From: Lasiosphaeris hirsuta
Taxonomy: Eukaryota; Ascomycota; Sordariomycetes; Sordariales; Lasiosphaeriaceae
Length of the DNA: 64,000 bases
Assembly: GCA_030549175.1 (NCBI GenBank)
Contig: JAUKUA010000001.1
Span: 4,278,001 to 4,342,000, forward strand
Direction of reading: 5' to 3'
A program made the translations under genes and the position numbers. The notes under the pieces were generated by a model. It saw nothing but the letters and a program-made list of their open reading frames with translations. It made no database searches and was not told where the DNA came from. The first letter of the stretch is position 1, and every line of letters begins with the position of its first letter. Of this stretch, positions 23,845 through 35,324 are shown one piece after another.

Positions 23845-26530
23845 ATGGATCGCTTCATCAAAAGATCCAAACCGTCCAGTTCCTGGTCACCCTCGGCCCC
23901 CGACTCGGCTATTTCCAGCAGGACACAAGAGGGACCCCCCCCAAGAAGCCCAAAGTCAAAGATAGCGATGATGACGATGAGGATTCTTCAAGGGCAGAAT
24001 ATGACGGCCATGACGGAGGCATAGCCGTCGGTCACAGACAAGCCCTGAATATCGATAATAATGGCGATGACTCAGAGTTTGACGGAGATACTTCTCTGCC
24101 ACACGGCATGACGGCCATGGAAAGCTCCTTGCCAGTGGTCGCAACAGGCAAGGCGGCTATCGAGGAGTACGAGGCTATAAGGGCATCCCAGGCCTCCCAA
24201 TCCTCACAGCCGGGAAAAGACATAGAAGAGGAAACAGCCGCCAGGCTGGAAAATCAGCAATGGGTGCGAGGGAAGAGCTCTATTTACGTGGATGCCTTCA
24301 ACCTTGCATTAGATACAGTTTTGGAAGATGAGGCGCACCTGTTTGATAAAAAGGAAAGGCGCGTCTTTGAGCAATGGCGGACCTTGGACTATGAGGCTCA
24401 GTATTTGTTAGTATGGGCGCAGATAACCTCGCGGGCCGGCTGACAACTCGTAGGTACGTCCGTCTCTTTTTACGCAAAACAGCCTCTTGGCACCGTGTTG
24501 AGCGACTCGGGTATCACAGTGACATCTCGGACGTTGGTCTTGCCATTGCAAATCTGCTGGAGTCACGGGAGCTCCCCGATGACCCATCGAGTGACTTGGA
24601 GTCCGCGAGGGAGATGCAGCAATGGTCACTTGGGGAATCATTCGCCCTTGCCGATGACTCCGAGTCTTGCATCAGAACTATGGATGTGGCCGCCTCACTG
24701 CTGAGCTTGGACGAGCTGAAAACTCTCACCAAAGAAGCAAAGGTGCAGGGGAAGAACAAAGCAGATTTACTAAAAGCGTTTTGCCGCACCAGTGCACGGC
24801 AAAGCGGCCTTCTGTCTCTCGGGCTACGGCGGTCGAGCACACATGGGTCAACGGATTCGAAGGACTCTCAGTCAAGAGATGCAAGCCCTGAGAAGCAGGA
24901 CTCGAATCGGAATGCCCACTTTCTGTCCAAGATTCTTGCCATTACCGGGCCTCTGATCCGGCTATCAGAGCCCGTCTTCAAGCTCTTTGAGCGCATTCAT
25001 CTCGTCTTCTACCGGTCGACGGAGTGGACGGAGAAGTCTCTAACGACCATCATTCTAGCCAAAATGGCACGAAGAAACTTCCCCCAGTACTTGGTGTGTC
25101 GATCATCCAACATATTCTCGTCTCGGCGGGATCTGCTTGAGTTTGAGCATTCCATGCGCCAGGAGTTCGAGGTGGACAAGATCCTCGAGTTCAATGGCCC
25201 GCCCGGGGAGGAGGGCTTCCAAAGGGCCCTGTGCGTTTTTGAAGCCATCGCGGAGCGTTGGAGAGAGCTTCTACGAGAAGAACAGCAAAGGGAGGACAAC
25301 ATTTATGAGTTTGGCGAGGGTGGCTACCTCAGGCGCTTCAACGCGGCCCATGCGTACACGAGAATCGCGCACAAAGCTGCCCACGTTCTCGGTCGCTTAC
25401 ACCGACACAAGGAGGAGCACGAACTTCTTACCGAACTGCTCAGCCAACGCCTCTTCCACCCCGCCCGCCGGGGCTTCTGGTATCAACGCAAAGCCTTGCT
25501 GGAAGAGCGCTACATGTGGGAGGTGGACTCTACCCCAATATCCACAGACTCGGAAATACAAAAGAAGTACTGGCAGCGCATAGCTGTCACAACATGCGAA
25601 GCGGCTCTTGAAGACCGCGATTGTCACCTCATTTACCACTACGACCTACAAAAACGTCTACTCAAGCTTGAGAAACGCCTCCGCATCCCGCGGCGCCTAC
25701 AGCATGACTTTGGGCATGTCAAACTTCGGCAGCCCGAAGAGCACACAGTACAAGGCATCCAGCTCGTCCGCGATGACGAGACCGAGATGAGGGGCAAAGC
25801 CGGCCGTGGGCCAAGCACCAAAACAGTATGGCTCGACGAGCTTGGCGAGCCGGGCGAGGACGGCAAGCCGTGCCACGCCAGCGTCGAAGAGATGTGTCTC
25901 TCGCACTACCGCAGTGAGGGGTGGAAGGGCTACCACAGCGAGGGCGGCATCCTGCGGACCCTGTTCGCCTATCTGTTCTACGACGTCTTGTTTGTCTACA
26001 TCCCCAACGTCTTCCAGACGGCCTTCCAAACGTGTCCCCTCGATCTATACACGGACGCGTTCTTCCCCGCCCGGGCGAGCGAGGTAAACCATCGGCTTGT
26101 AGAAATCGGGAATGGTGGTGCCGAGAGGTTCCTACGTGAGGTGGGCGCTCGGGAACGCGAGAGGCGGACGTGTGTGGTGGGGCTGAACTGGGACTTTGAG
26201 GTCGAGGAGCTTGTAGAGCTTGTCAACTGCTTTGGGGGGGAGGCGCTCTCCTCCGTGTGCAAGGTCATGGCGCAAGACTACAAATCACGAGGGGGAGGAG
26301 TTCCGGATCTGGTGCTTTGGCGGACATCACCGCCCTCGACGATATCGCCGGGTAGGGATGGGGGCGATAGTGAAAAGAACGGGATGGGGGAGGTCATGTT
26401 CGCCGAGGTCAAGAGTGCCAATGACCGGCTGAGCGACACGCAACGGCTCTGGATCCATGTGCTCACGGGCGCGGGGATCCGCGTTGCGCTGTGTAACGCC
26501 GTGGCGAAGGAAGTTCGGACTATTGGTTGA
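23845..26530 (+). CDS. FAN1: FAN1-type structure-specific nuclease (VRR_NUC), frame break in exon 1
   Basis: Two exons (23845-24406 and 24454-26530) with a 47-nt intron (GTTAGT...CTGAC...GTAG) that joins YEAQYL|YVRLFLRK. FAN1 incises DNA flaps and crosslinks in interstrand crosslink repair. A SAP-like segment (LSLDELKTLTKEAKVQG) is encoded near 24700, followed by a long helical region, and the C-terminal VRR_NUC domain contains GGGVPDLVLW, FAEVKSANDRLSDTQ and LWIHVLTGAGI. The metal-binding Asp, Glu and Lys of PD-(D/E)xK are present. The N-terminus MDRFIKRSK is in a different frame from the rest: the switch falls at the C8 run 23935-23942. One more C would give a continuous protein of about 879 residues. 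Without it, translation would have to begin in another frame or use an unrecognised intron. Confidence 0.88.
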
Positions 26531-27598
26531 AGGGGTATCTCTTCGGGACGGTGGTTTGGATGAATGGCTGACCACTGGCTGGGGTGGTTGGTTCAAGCTT
26601 GATGTTTGTGATGATGGAGAATGCGGGATATGAAAAATAGCAACTCGCTCATGCTGAGGGCACATTCGCAATTCCCAATGAACACGGTGCTGCTGACCCT
26701 GCCGTCGTCACAATCCATGCCAGAGATGGTTTCCGGGATCGTATGGCATGTCGGCAGAAAATGTGTAAGCTGAAAGCAAGGTGAACCAATGAAGCCCAAT
26801 CGACTACATCCTCATTAATGTGTGGGGGGAAATCATACCCGGCATTTTTGGGGGCGGGAAATCATGTTGCTTTCGATCCCTGCCGAAGGACAGGTTGTGC
26901 CATGGAGAGGCAACCCAACCAGCGGTCGATCAGAGGTGGCTCCGGTACGTTACACACGTGGGAAGCCGAGATGATGGGACTTATCAAAGTGGAAGCCGGC
27001 ATTCAAATTTCGGGCTGTTGAGGGCAAAGAGATTGATTGGGTTTGCAAATGCAGCGCGCGTAGGTTCAAAAATAGATTGAAAAGGCACAGATGCACTGGT
27101 GTTGTTTCATGTTGTTCTTTGGCCTTCGATGCGCGCCGCACGCAAGCGGTAAATCCGGGGGCGGCGGTGGTGGTGTCGTGTCGATGCAATGGCGAGCCCC
27201 TGAGGCGTGGATGTTTCATCAGAGCTCGCGTTTCGGTTCTATTCTCTGCTCTTTTGCGGCATGCTATGCATGCCGCGCATGCAATTGCTTCGTTGTTTCG
27301 TGGTTGGTTTCGATACTGCCTGCCTTCTGCCGTGGCCTTGTGTGCGGTCCGTGCCGAGGGCAAAATACCTGTTGACTTGGTCGAGAGCACGGATGATATT
27401 ATGCTCAATTTTATTGTTGTTGGCATGCAGGAGCAGCAGCATCAGCAGCACCGGCATGGCCTCCGATGTACGATGTCCAAATGCAAGTCTGGCGCCGCGG
27501 ACTAGGCACGTTAGAGTGCTCTGCATGGAGGCACTCTTCCTCTCCAATCCTCGGATGTGCGATTCAGCCGGCCTTCTCCGCGGTCTTTCGGATGTGAG

Positions 27599-27639
<41 letters not shown>

Positions 27640-29615
27640 TTCACATGGGCGAGACAGCGTTGTATACCGTGAGGGGGGATGGGGATGGATGGGTGAGGTC
27701 ACGGGCCAGAGGGACCGTTCCGCCTACCGCGTCGAGTGGTCGTACTAGTCCAGTGCGAGGTAGAGAGCCCAGGCGAGGCAGAGAGCCCAGGCAGGTAACG
27801 CATGTGGTTGCACACCGAGGCCTGGCTGTCCAGCTCACCTCGGCCGTCTGCCCCGTGGTTGGCCAGATGCGAATTTGCGAAGCACACTCTCGCTCACCTT
27901 GGAGGTGTGGAGTGCGGGGCCCTGGCACGCAGTACTACTAGTTGCTAGGAGGACTGGTTACTAACTAGCAGGAGGAAGAGCGCTGTGCAGTGTGTCGGGC
28001 CGGGCAGTCTACACAGCGCCAGCACACAGTACGTAATCCGTAGCTAGCAAAGCACTGGAAGAGATCTAATAGCCCTCTCCATCGCCCAGCCCCTCTTCCC
28101 ATCCGCATCGTCAAAAGCGTCCCCCCTCGAGTCATACCAGCGCGCCGTGAGTGGTCCAGACACTCTCCGTTAAGCGCCGAGCGCTGTTCAAGTGGGGCCA
28201 CGTCGACGAGTGACGAGTCGGCATGGTGGGAATGGGCCGGCAGGGGTTGTTGCGCACCCATGTTGTGTGATTGGCTGCGACATGGGGGGTTGAAGGGAGA
28301 GAAACGGGAGGCGGACCATCCATTTGAGGGGAGGGGGGAGGAGAGAGACGAGAAAATTAAGCGCCCAAACTTGGATCCATGCGGGCGGGATTGCGCTACT
28401 GGGGGACGCGAGCCCGCTTTGGGCTGAATCGAGGCTTGTCTGCCGACTGGGGGGGGAGTAGGATTGCGCATTGCGGGCGGGAGGGGTACGGGGTACGGGG
28501 GACCCAGCAGCTCCCGCCGCTTTTACAACTTTTTTTCTTCGCATTTTCCTTCCCACCGTGTCAACGTTGATACATACAGCCTGGGCATTCATATCATATG
28601 CTACCTATGGAGGCAAGGTTATGGAAGTAGGTAAACAGGGTGAGCCATTTATCCCAGAGCCCTGTATATCCGCTGCAGCGGCCGGTAAACAATGAGCTAC
28701 CGGTGGTACAAAAGAGGCACTGAAGGGGTCATCTTTACGCAGCCTCAAGCGCGACCTGTGTATGTGCGTACACACATACACCCGGCCGAAATCCTCGCAT
28801 CACCCACTAGGCCAACCAGCTCATCCTGTCTCGCCATTATCGCCGCAGGGAGGGCCTCCGATCTCGAGACCGCCTCCATCACAAGCACTTGAATCCTCTT
28901 GCTGCAGTGTAAACAACGGCCGACAAAACTGGCCGCCTCTCATATCAACACCGCAAGCCACGTCACCGAAGGAATTATCACATTGAGCCTCATGCAAAAA
29001 AAACAAACACCCCACCCCCCCCCCCCCCTTCCTCAACCATGGCACCGAGTATCGCGTAAAATAATTCCCCATATCGCATGCTTCTCGACTATGCTGTGCA
29101 AGATACCGTACAGTTCCCTTCAGTTGTATCCTTTCCAACAAGATCCAGAAGCTACATGGTTTCCCTCCTGGTTCCATTGGTATCGATTCCATCCAGTTGG
29201 TGCTTCATCCAAGCTTAATAAAAAAGTAGATAAAAAATGGACGCCGCCAGCAACGCCGACCAACTCCGTGCCTTGCCTGCGTGAAATATCCCGCATCCCA
29301 AAAGGGGGGTCTGCTTTGCCCTTTCCTTTTCCTCTGCCAATAAACCATTCTCCCAGCCCTGGGCTGCCAGGGGTCATGTCCTCTTCCACTGCCGTCAAGT
29401 CATACTCTTGTAAACCGCCCGCTGTGTTAGGCCCCGATATTTAGAGGTACCCCCCACCAGAGGAAACAAGGAATAGTGGCTGGTCACGCTTGACCAATGT
29501 GTGGCGGTGGTGTCCGGCACCGTCATATGCTTCGTGACGAAGTCCTCGTAGACATTTAAAGCCACGGTCTTAATAATCACTTGCTTCTCAATCAACACGA
29601 ACCATCTCGGGCCCC
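26531..29615. other. Gene-poor intergenic region with (CA)18
   Basis: About 3.1 kb between FAN1 and the next gene's 3' end. No ORF shows a domain or plausible exon structure. It holds a CA microsatellite (27600-27635) and a C14 run (29015-29028). Confidence 0.6.
27600..27635. repeat. (CA)18 microsatellite
   Basis: Uninterrupted CA dinucleotide tract of 36 bp in non-coding sequence. Confidence 0.97.
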
Positions 29616-30710
29616 TCAAGACTCAACTGCTGTCTCTGTGTCGAGTTTCCTCCTCTTGCCCTTCGGTGCGGGTGCCATCCTCGGCGTATACGTTACTGTC
29701 CTTGTGACCACTTCGCGGATGTGCCGTATGCTTGAGCGGGATTCCCTCTTGGAGTGTGTCGGTGTCTTTGCATGTGTTGGTGTTGTGGGAACCTTGGCAG
29801 GCGGTGTGTCTGTTCCAGTACCTGCAGCAGCAGGTCTCTTGGATCCGGGCGTATCAGCAAACCGTCTCGACTTGAGTGCTGCATCCCAGTCGAAGGGGGA
29901 ATGTACCGACGCTGCACTTAGCGGCGATCTTGGTGAGTAGAGGCCCGAGTTGGAGATAGCTGGTGATGCCGGAAGCTTCATGCTTGGGAACACATCTGGT
30001 CCCGCAGCTGGGGCTGAAAGAGGATAGTGACTTCCACGTGGTGTTGGCTGGAGCTTGGTGTTGATGGGCGCTGGCCTGGGGCTCTTTGGCCTTTCCTCAT
30101 CGTTGCCGGCCTCTACCTTTGCCTTGTCGTTCTCAACTTCATGCTCCGCCCTGCCGGGTTTCATGTTTTTGCGTTTCTCCTTGTCCTTCTCCGGCTCCTT
30201 GTGAACATACTCGCAGCTGACCTCTGAGCGCGCGGTAGAAGGCGCGCTCTCAATCTCCTCGCTCTTATCTTTGTCTGAATCATCCGAGTTCGCCGCCGAA
30301 GTGTTGCTGCGGCTGCTGGAATGGCTCTCTGTGGTACTGAGTGTGCTGGACCGGTTTAGAGCCGACCTGCCCGTTTGGGGCGGCGATGCTAGGCTGGGCG
30401 AAACGAGCGACATGCTCTTGAGGAAGTCCAAATAAGCCACTGGGGGTGTTATGGGTGTCTTTATCATGTCATGTTCCTGCTTGAGAGTGGCGCTGAAAGG
30501 TCCAGCTGAAGGTAAGCCAGCCGAAGGCAGACCTGACGAGAAAAGAGGATCACGGAATGCTGATGAGCGTGAAACAGCCGAAAGGGGCGTCCTCTCTGAT
30601 ACGGCAGAGGGGAGCGACACGGCAGACCGAAGTTCGGAGGCTGAAGGGGGGATGTGAGGGAAGTTTGCTGTGACAGGTGTCGACAACGACAAAGTGGGTT
30701 TGACAGACAT
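29616..30710 (-). CDS. Disordered Ser/Pro/Thr-rich protein, unknown function
   Basis: A single-exon frame of 364 residues from ATG 30710, which has a good context (CCGCCATC-ATG-T). The frame stays open upstream to 30803. I do not recognise the family. Codon usage and amino-acid make-up (long Ser/Pro/Thr/Ala runs, then a Lys/Glu-rich stretch EKDKEKRKNMK) look like a real regulatory-type protein rather than noise. Noteworthy segments are TPITPPVAYLDFLKSM, SPFDWDAALKSRRF, and a C-terminal HIREVVTRTVTYTPRM followed by a monopartite nuclear-signal-like KGKRRKLD. There is no signal peptide, membrane segment or folded domain. It may be a nuclear protein acting through short linear motifs. The upstream 2 kb looks like a long leader, with a GTAAGT donor at 31768. 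Confidence 0.72.
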   Translation of the reverse strand: MSVKPTLSLSTPVTANFPHIPPSASELRSAVSLPSAVSERTPLSAVSRSSAFRDPLFSSGLPSAGLPSAGPFSATLKQEHDMIKTPITPPVAYLDFLKSMSLVSPSLASPPQTGRSALNRSSTLSTTESHSSSRSNTSAANSDDSDKDKSEEIESAPSTARSEVSCEYVHKEPEKDKEKRKNMKPGRAEHEVENDKAKVEAGNDEERPKSPRPAPINTKLQPTPRGSHYPLSAPAAGPDVFPSMKLPASPAISNSGLYSPRSPLSAASVHSPFDWDAALKSRRFADTPGSKRPAAAGTGTDTPPAKVPTTPTHAKTPTHSKRESRSSIRHIREVVTRTVTYTPRMAPAPKGKRRKLDTETAVES

Positions 30711-33700
30711 GATGGCGGTTGGGACGATGTGTCGCCGACGGTGAGGATGGTGCGCAGATGTGGTGAAGGATAGCGAGAGACAGCTATGGCGAGCAGGTGT
30801 CAAGTCAAGTGAATGACTCGATGTGTCCTCTTCCAGATGTGTGGCGTTGAGCTGCCAGTTGTCTTGCCTTGGCTTGCAAGTGAGGTCAAGTAAGAGAGCT
30901 GGCAGGTTGGGGGGGAGGGGGGGGGGGGAAGCACAGGGAGATGCGGGAGGGTGGGCAAACGATTATATGACGAGGTGAAGATGGTGGCGGTTGGACGAGT
31001 GGACGAGGGGCCCCTCGCGAACACGAAACAGCAAGAGCAACAAGCGACACGGACGGTTCCCCGCGGCGGCAGGAGGATGAGGACCCTGGCACAGTATCCT
31101 GGTATCCCAGGATTCTCGGATTCCAGAGCAGCGGGCTGGGGCTTCCAGGGTCTGAGTGGTGGCTCGTAATGTCCGGCGGGAGCTAGGTGGAGCTAAGCAG
31201 CAGCTGGTGCTGTTTGTTTATTAGGCTGCCTAGTCGAGACCAGGTGGGGGACGCGCGGGAGAGCTGTGTGACGGAACAGGGACAACAGGAGGAGGGGGTA
31301 AATTTGGCGCCGCAGAGAGTGACGGGGCTGGCTTTGCTGGCGAGTTGACGGCGGAAGAGCAGGCGGCAGCGCGGGCGACTGAGCAGCCAGTCAGAGGGGC
31401 TTAAAGCGGCGGCAAATTAGCAAGGCAGCTGGGGGGTGTGTCGTCGGACAAGCGAGAAGCGACAAAGTTGACAGGGCGCCAAGCGGCAATGAAGTGTGCT
31501 GAGATGCTGAGCAATGCTTTAGCGTCGCTCGGGTTGCAGCGAGTTAGGCTTGTCCACGCTTGGAGCTTCCCTCTCGCCCTCCTGAGCCCTGGGGCCTGAG
31601 AACACCCCTGGCTCGTCCCTGGTCTTGCCTGGTCCTCCCTGGCCCGCTGTTCCCAGTTGGGAGAGTGGCTTCGGGAGGGGCAGAGACAGGGCAGGTTACC
31701 AGGAAGGGCGAGGCGAGAAATGACAAAGGCAACGCAGGGAAATGAAAAAGGAATGCTGTTGCACTTACGGCTTGCTTGAACAGACGCTTAATGTCGTTCC
31801 AATATTGGCAGCGATAACGAGAGCTGAGGACCAGAGAAGCAGACGGGATGGAAATAGCTGGCCGCTTGCGAGACTGGTGATGGGATGGGAGAGCTGGATG
31901 TCGTAGATGCGAGATGTGAGATGTGAGATGCTGGGTGCTGGGTGCTGGATGGGCAGTGTGCTTGAGGGCTAATTTGCTGTGGGCGCGAGAGAGGCGCTGG
32001 GCAAAAAGACCAGAAGAAGAAAGAAAAGCCCCGAGACCAGCAGAGTACTTGCGCGCGAGGTGCACGGCAGCGGGATCGTGATGGCGTGTGGTGCTGGTAC
32101 CTCAACCGCCGTGGAGAGCGGGGGAGTGATTGGCTGGGCCTGCTGGAACCTGCAGCAGGAGAGCGCTAAAGTCATATTCTTAGTACAGGGGACTGCGATT
32201 GGCCGCGGTTTGCCGCTTACCAGAGGTGTGTGAACCACCAGCTGCGTATGTTCTGCGTGTTTTCGGAGAGTTCAGGCCGCCCACGGATGGATATGTCCAA
32301 ATATCTCAGACTGAGGGACGATAGTAGGAGCGAGAAACAACCGAAATTGAACCTGAAGCCTCCAAGATGACGGCGGGGAGCTTCGACAGCGGGATGCGGG
32401 GTAGCGGCCAAGGAGGAAGGGGCAATTAGGCGGGAGATGGGGAAAGCGCAGCAGTCGAGAAAGCACACAAAAAATAAGAGAGACGAGGCTAAGGACAAGA
32501 GGTAAAGAGAAGAAAAAGTTAAGTTCCTGGCCCAGATGCAGGGTGCACAGTTCGCGAGGGGTCGTTTATCGATTGTTGCGAGAATGAATCTAGCGGCTCA
32601 GCCGGCGAGATACTTTCTTCTGCAGTAATGTTGTCTTGTTCGGAATTATGCTGGGTAGGATGCCGCAACTCTGCCGGGAGAGCGAGCGGGGAGAAGAGGA
32701 GAATGTGATGGCTTGGTGGTTGAGTTTGGACAAGTGTGATACCAACCTCGTCGTGATGGGCTCCGGGAGTCCAGGCACATATATGTGTCCCGTCCGTCCT
32801 GAGCTGTCGATACTACAATGCTACATACGTTACCTTACTTCATACCCACCGCATAACCGCCCGGCCGGCATCGAGAGGGCAGCGCGATGGACGGTACGAA
32901 GTATCCGTTGCGACTAGGCTGGTGGGCAGAGTGGTCGCTGGGTGGTGGGCGTTGGTGGGCTGGTGGGCGGGTATGTTCCTGCACGAAATCGATCTCGCCA
33001 GTGACAGGTCACTGGTCGCTTTCTCTGGAACCTGCATCCCATCAGATCTCACCTCCTCAATGCTCAACGGGAGCGCGCGCCACCATCCACGCACTATCCA
33101 CCACCCCCCACTGCCGACTCGCCGTTTCCCCAGGCCCAGGCTGTCGCCTTTGGCCCGACACGGTACGCCCAGATGCCAGGCTGGAAGACGGAGCCGCCAA
33201 CATGTCGCGCGGCTGTTCGACGCGCTTGCAAGAAAGGGGCTTGCTACTGGACCTTCGGTTGGCCGGCGTCTCCAGATTGCCAGATCCGGATTTCACGATC
33301 GGCCTACTGCGAGCCCCCATCCATTGGCTGGTCGTGGAGCCCTTCCTCTCTCCTGGGCATATAATCTATCTATATGCCCTGAGAGCGCGCGCCTGCTCCC
33401 ACCGGCACTGCAACTCAATATCGGAGTGGGAGGGCAGGTCTGTCCCTAGGCGGCCACCCAGCTACAATATTTCGCACGCTTGCTCTACGGCCTTAGCCCC
33501 GCCAGAGCGCCTGCGATTCCAAAAGAATGAGCCTCCTTGTCTTGTGGAATATTTTCACGGCCTGGGATCCTGGCTGTGACAGAGCCCCTCCATGCCTCGT
33601 CCGTCGAGAAGGTATCGTTGCGGCCCAGAACTATAGGGTGGGCGGATATTCTGCTCTCAGCGTGTCTCCCGGATCCCACAGCTGGAGTTATCAGTTGTAG

Positions 33701-35180
33701 CCGCTGTTGAGTCGCGCCGTTATAATCCCCACGGAGGAGATGCGTGTATCCGCCCAGGCTGTTGAATACAAGCCGGGCACACCTGCGGCTTGATAGTCTT
33801 CTTGTCTCCCAGTGGAGCCATTTAGTCCAGTCACATCTACTTAGTCTCTACACGGCGCACAGTATCCAGGGTTGCGGTGCAACGGGACTTGCACGGCGCT
33901 TCCATGCCCTCCCCTTTCCCGGCAGCTAATATCCTTACCAGGCCGACCTTGGGGCCGGGCGGGCGAACTCGTCCTGCCATGCACAACACCAGCCACAGCC
34001 CTCGGGTGCATGGCGACAACTCAAACGGGCGAGTAGCTCAGAGAAAGAGAGCAATCGGCCAGCATGTTGCCATCGTGCTTGCTTTGCTAGCCGCCAGTGC
34101 GCCTAGCCATCGAATGAGGTTCGAGATGTGAGTGCTCCTCCCGGATGATCCCGCCAACAGCTTCGCTCCCGCCGGTTGGCCAGATATACCCACATAAACC
34201 TCGAAGATGTCATGTCTATCGCCTGTTAGGATCTCTCCCTGGAGCTGACTTAAAACCTCCGGAATCCCACTCGGTTCCACCAGGAGTGGACAGAGCCGTC
34301 ACTTCGGTCCTTTCGGCCGACGTTCATCTCGGACTTGACTTTGCCCATGGCTCTGGTCTCCAGATCCAGATCTCGCCATATCTAGGCCGCCGGCTAGACG
34401 CCGGGCAAGTTTTTAGGCCTGTTTCGCCTATTTCGCGACCAGCGGGATGCCAATCGATCCGGTTTAGGAGCCACCTACACGTTTAGACGACACGGACAAT
34501 TGTGTGGTTTTCTTTCTTGACAACCTTCGCCCCAGTAGCCGCCACTGTGTTCGCATAACCAGCCCCGTTCCACATTCCTCTGTCTTCCTTTGCTGTCCTG
34601 GCGAGATTACCGGATACGACTCGAGACGCCGTGATGACATAGCACCCGCCATCAGGGAAAATCTGCCACTGCCGTGTACCTCAACCGCGTTTGCCCGTGT
34701 GGGAGGCCAGAACACCGAATAGAACCCAGCCGGTGAAGGATCAAAGCCACGGGTCCAGGGTCCAGTTTCACCGAGCCTCAACCGCCTTGGTCTCCTGCAC
34801 AGGCCAACGGCCGCTGAACAGCCGCGATATCTGGATCCGTGATGACGGAAAACTCACATTTGACGTGACGGTCACATAATATCCGTCCCTGAGCCCTGCT
34901 TCCAGAACTGAAACTAACAGTGCTGCTAAGGAAAGGTGTTCGTGAGTTGCTTCCATTAGGTCTACAAACACAACGCGGAATCGGCAGGGACGGGTTAGTC
35001 ACCTACTGATCGCTTGATTTTATTATTTCTGTGGGTTTCAAACCGTCTCGGGGGTTGTCGCGGCGCAGGAGGGTCATCGAATCTTACTCCTATTTTTCTC
35101 GGAGGGGAGGGGGCTGCTCAAGCTCGGGACGAGTAAAGAGAGGTGGCATAACCAAGACACGAGGTCTTCGGGCCCAAAAT
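30711..35180. other. Gene-poor region upstream of the disordered-protein gene
   Basis: No coding gene supported. On the minus strand, about 30.8-32.5 kb is pyrimidine-rich with a strong GTAAGT donor (31768 downwards) and a possible acceptor after ACTTGACCTCACTTGCAAG near 30880, so it may be the 5' leader and promoter of the 29616-30710 gene. 31910-31955 has short GATGTGA/GGTGCTG repeats. 33-35 kb shows nothing recognisable. Confidence 0.5.
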
Positions 35181-35324
35181 ACATAACAATACCAGGGATT
35201 CGCTGGTCGTCACCGACCAACCTACTAGTCTGGTGGTCACTCCACCTACTAATCTGGTGGTCACTGGCTTATCTATGGGAGAGCGGACGGGATCCCGAGT
35301 TTTCCAGTACCTATGGTCGTATGT
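35181..35324 (-). rRNA. 5S ribosomal RNA gene or pseudogene with internal 24-bp duplication
   Basis: The minus strand begins ACATACGACCATAGG, the standard 5' end of Neurospora-type 5S rRNA, and continues with the recognisable GATCCCGTCCGCTCTCCC and ATAAGCCAGT segments. It closes with GGTATTGTTATGT, which pairs partly with the 5' end, followed by TTTT (35176-35179), an RNA polymerase III stop. Length is 144 nt rather than about 120, because a 21-bp motif occurs twice with 24-bp spacing (35221-35241 and 35245-35265, 20 of 21 identical). Several positions differ from typical 5S, some as CG-to-CA changes. Dispersed single 5S genes and pseudogenes are normal in Sordariomycetes; whether this copy is functional is uncertain. 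Confidence 0.75.

Noticed and set aside
32887..33579. 230-codon plus-strand open frame
   Set aside because: Overlapping frames on both strands, Trp/Cys/Arg-rich with no domain, no splice-supported extension; treated as chance in GC-rich DNA.
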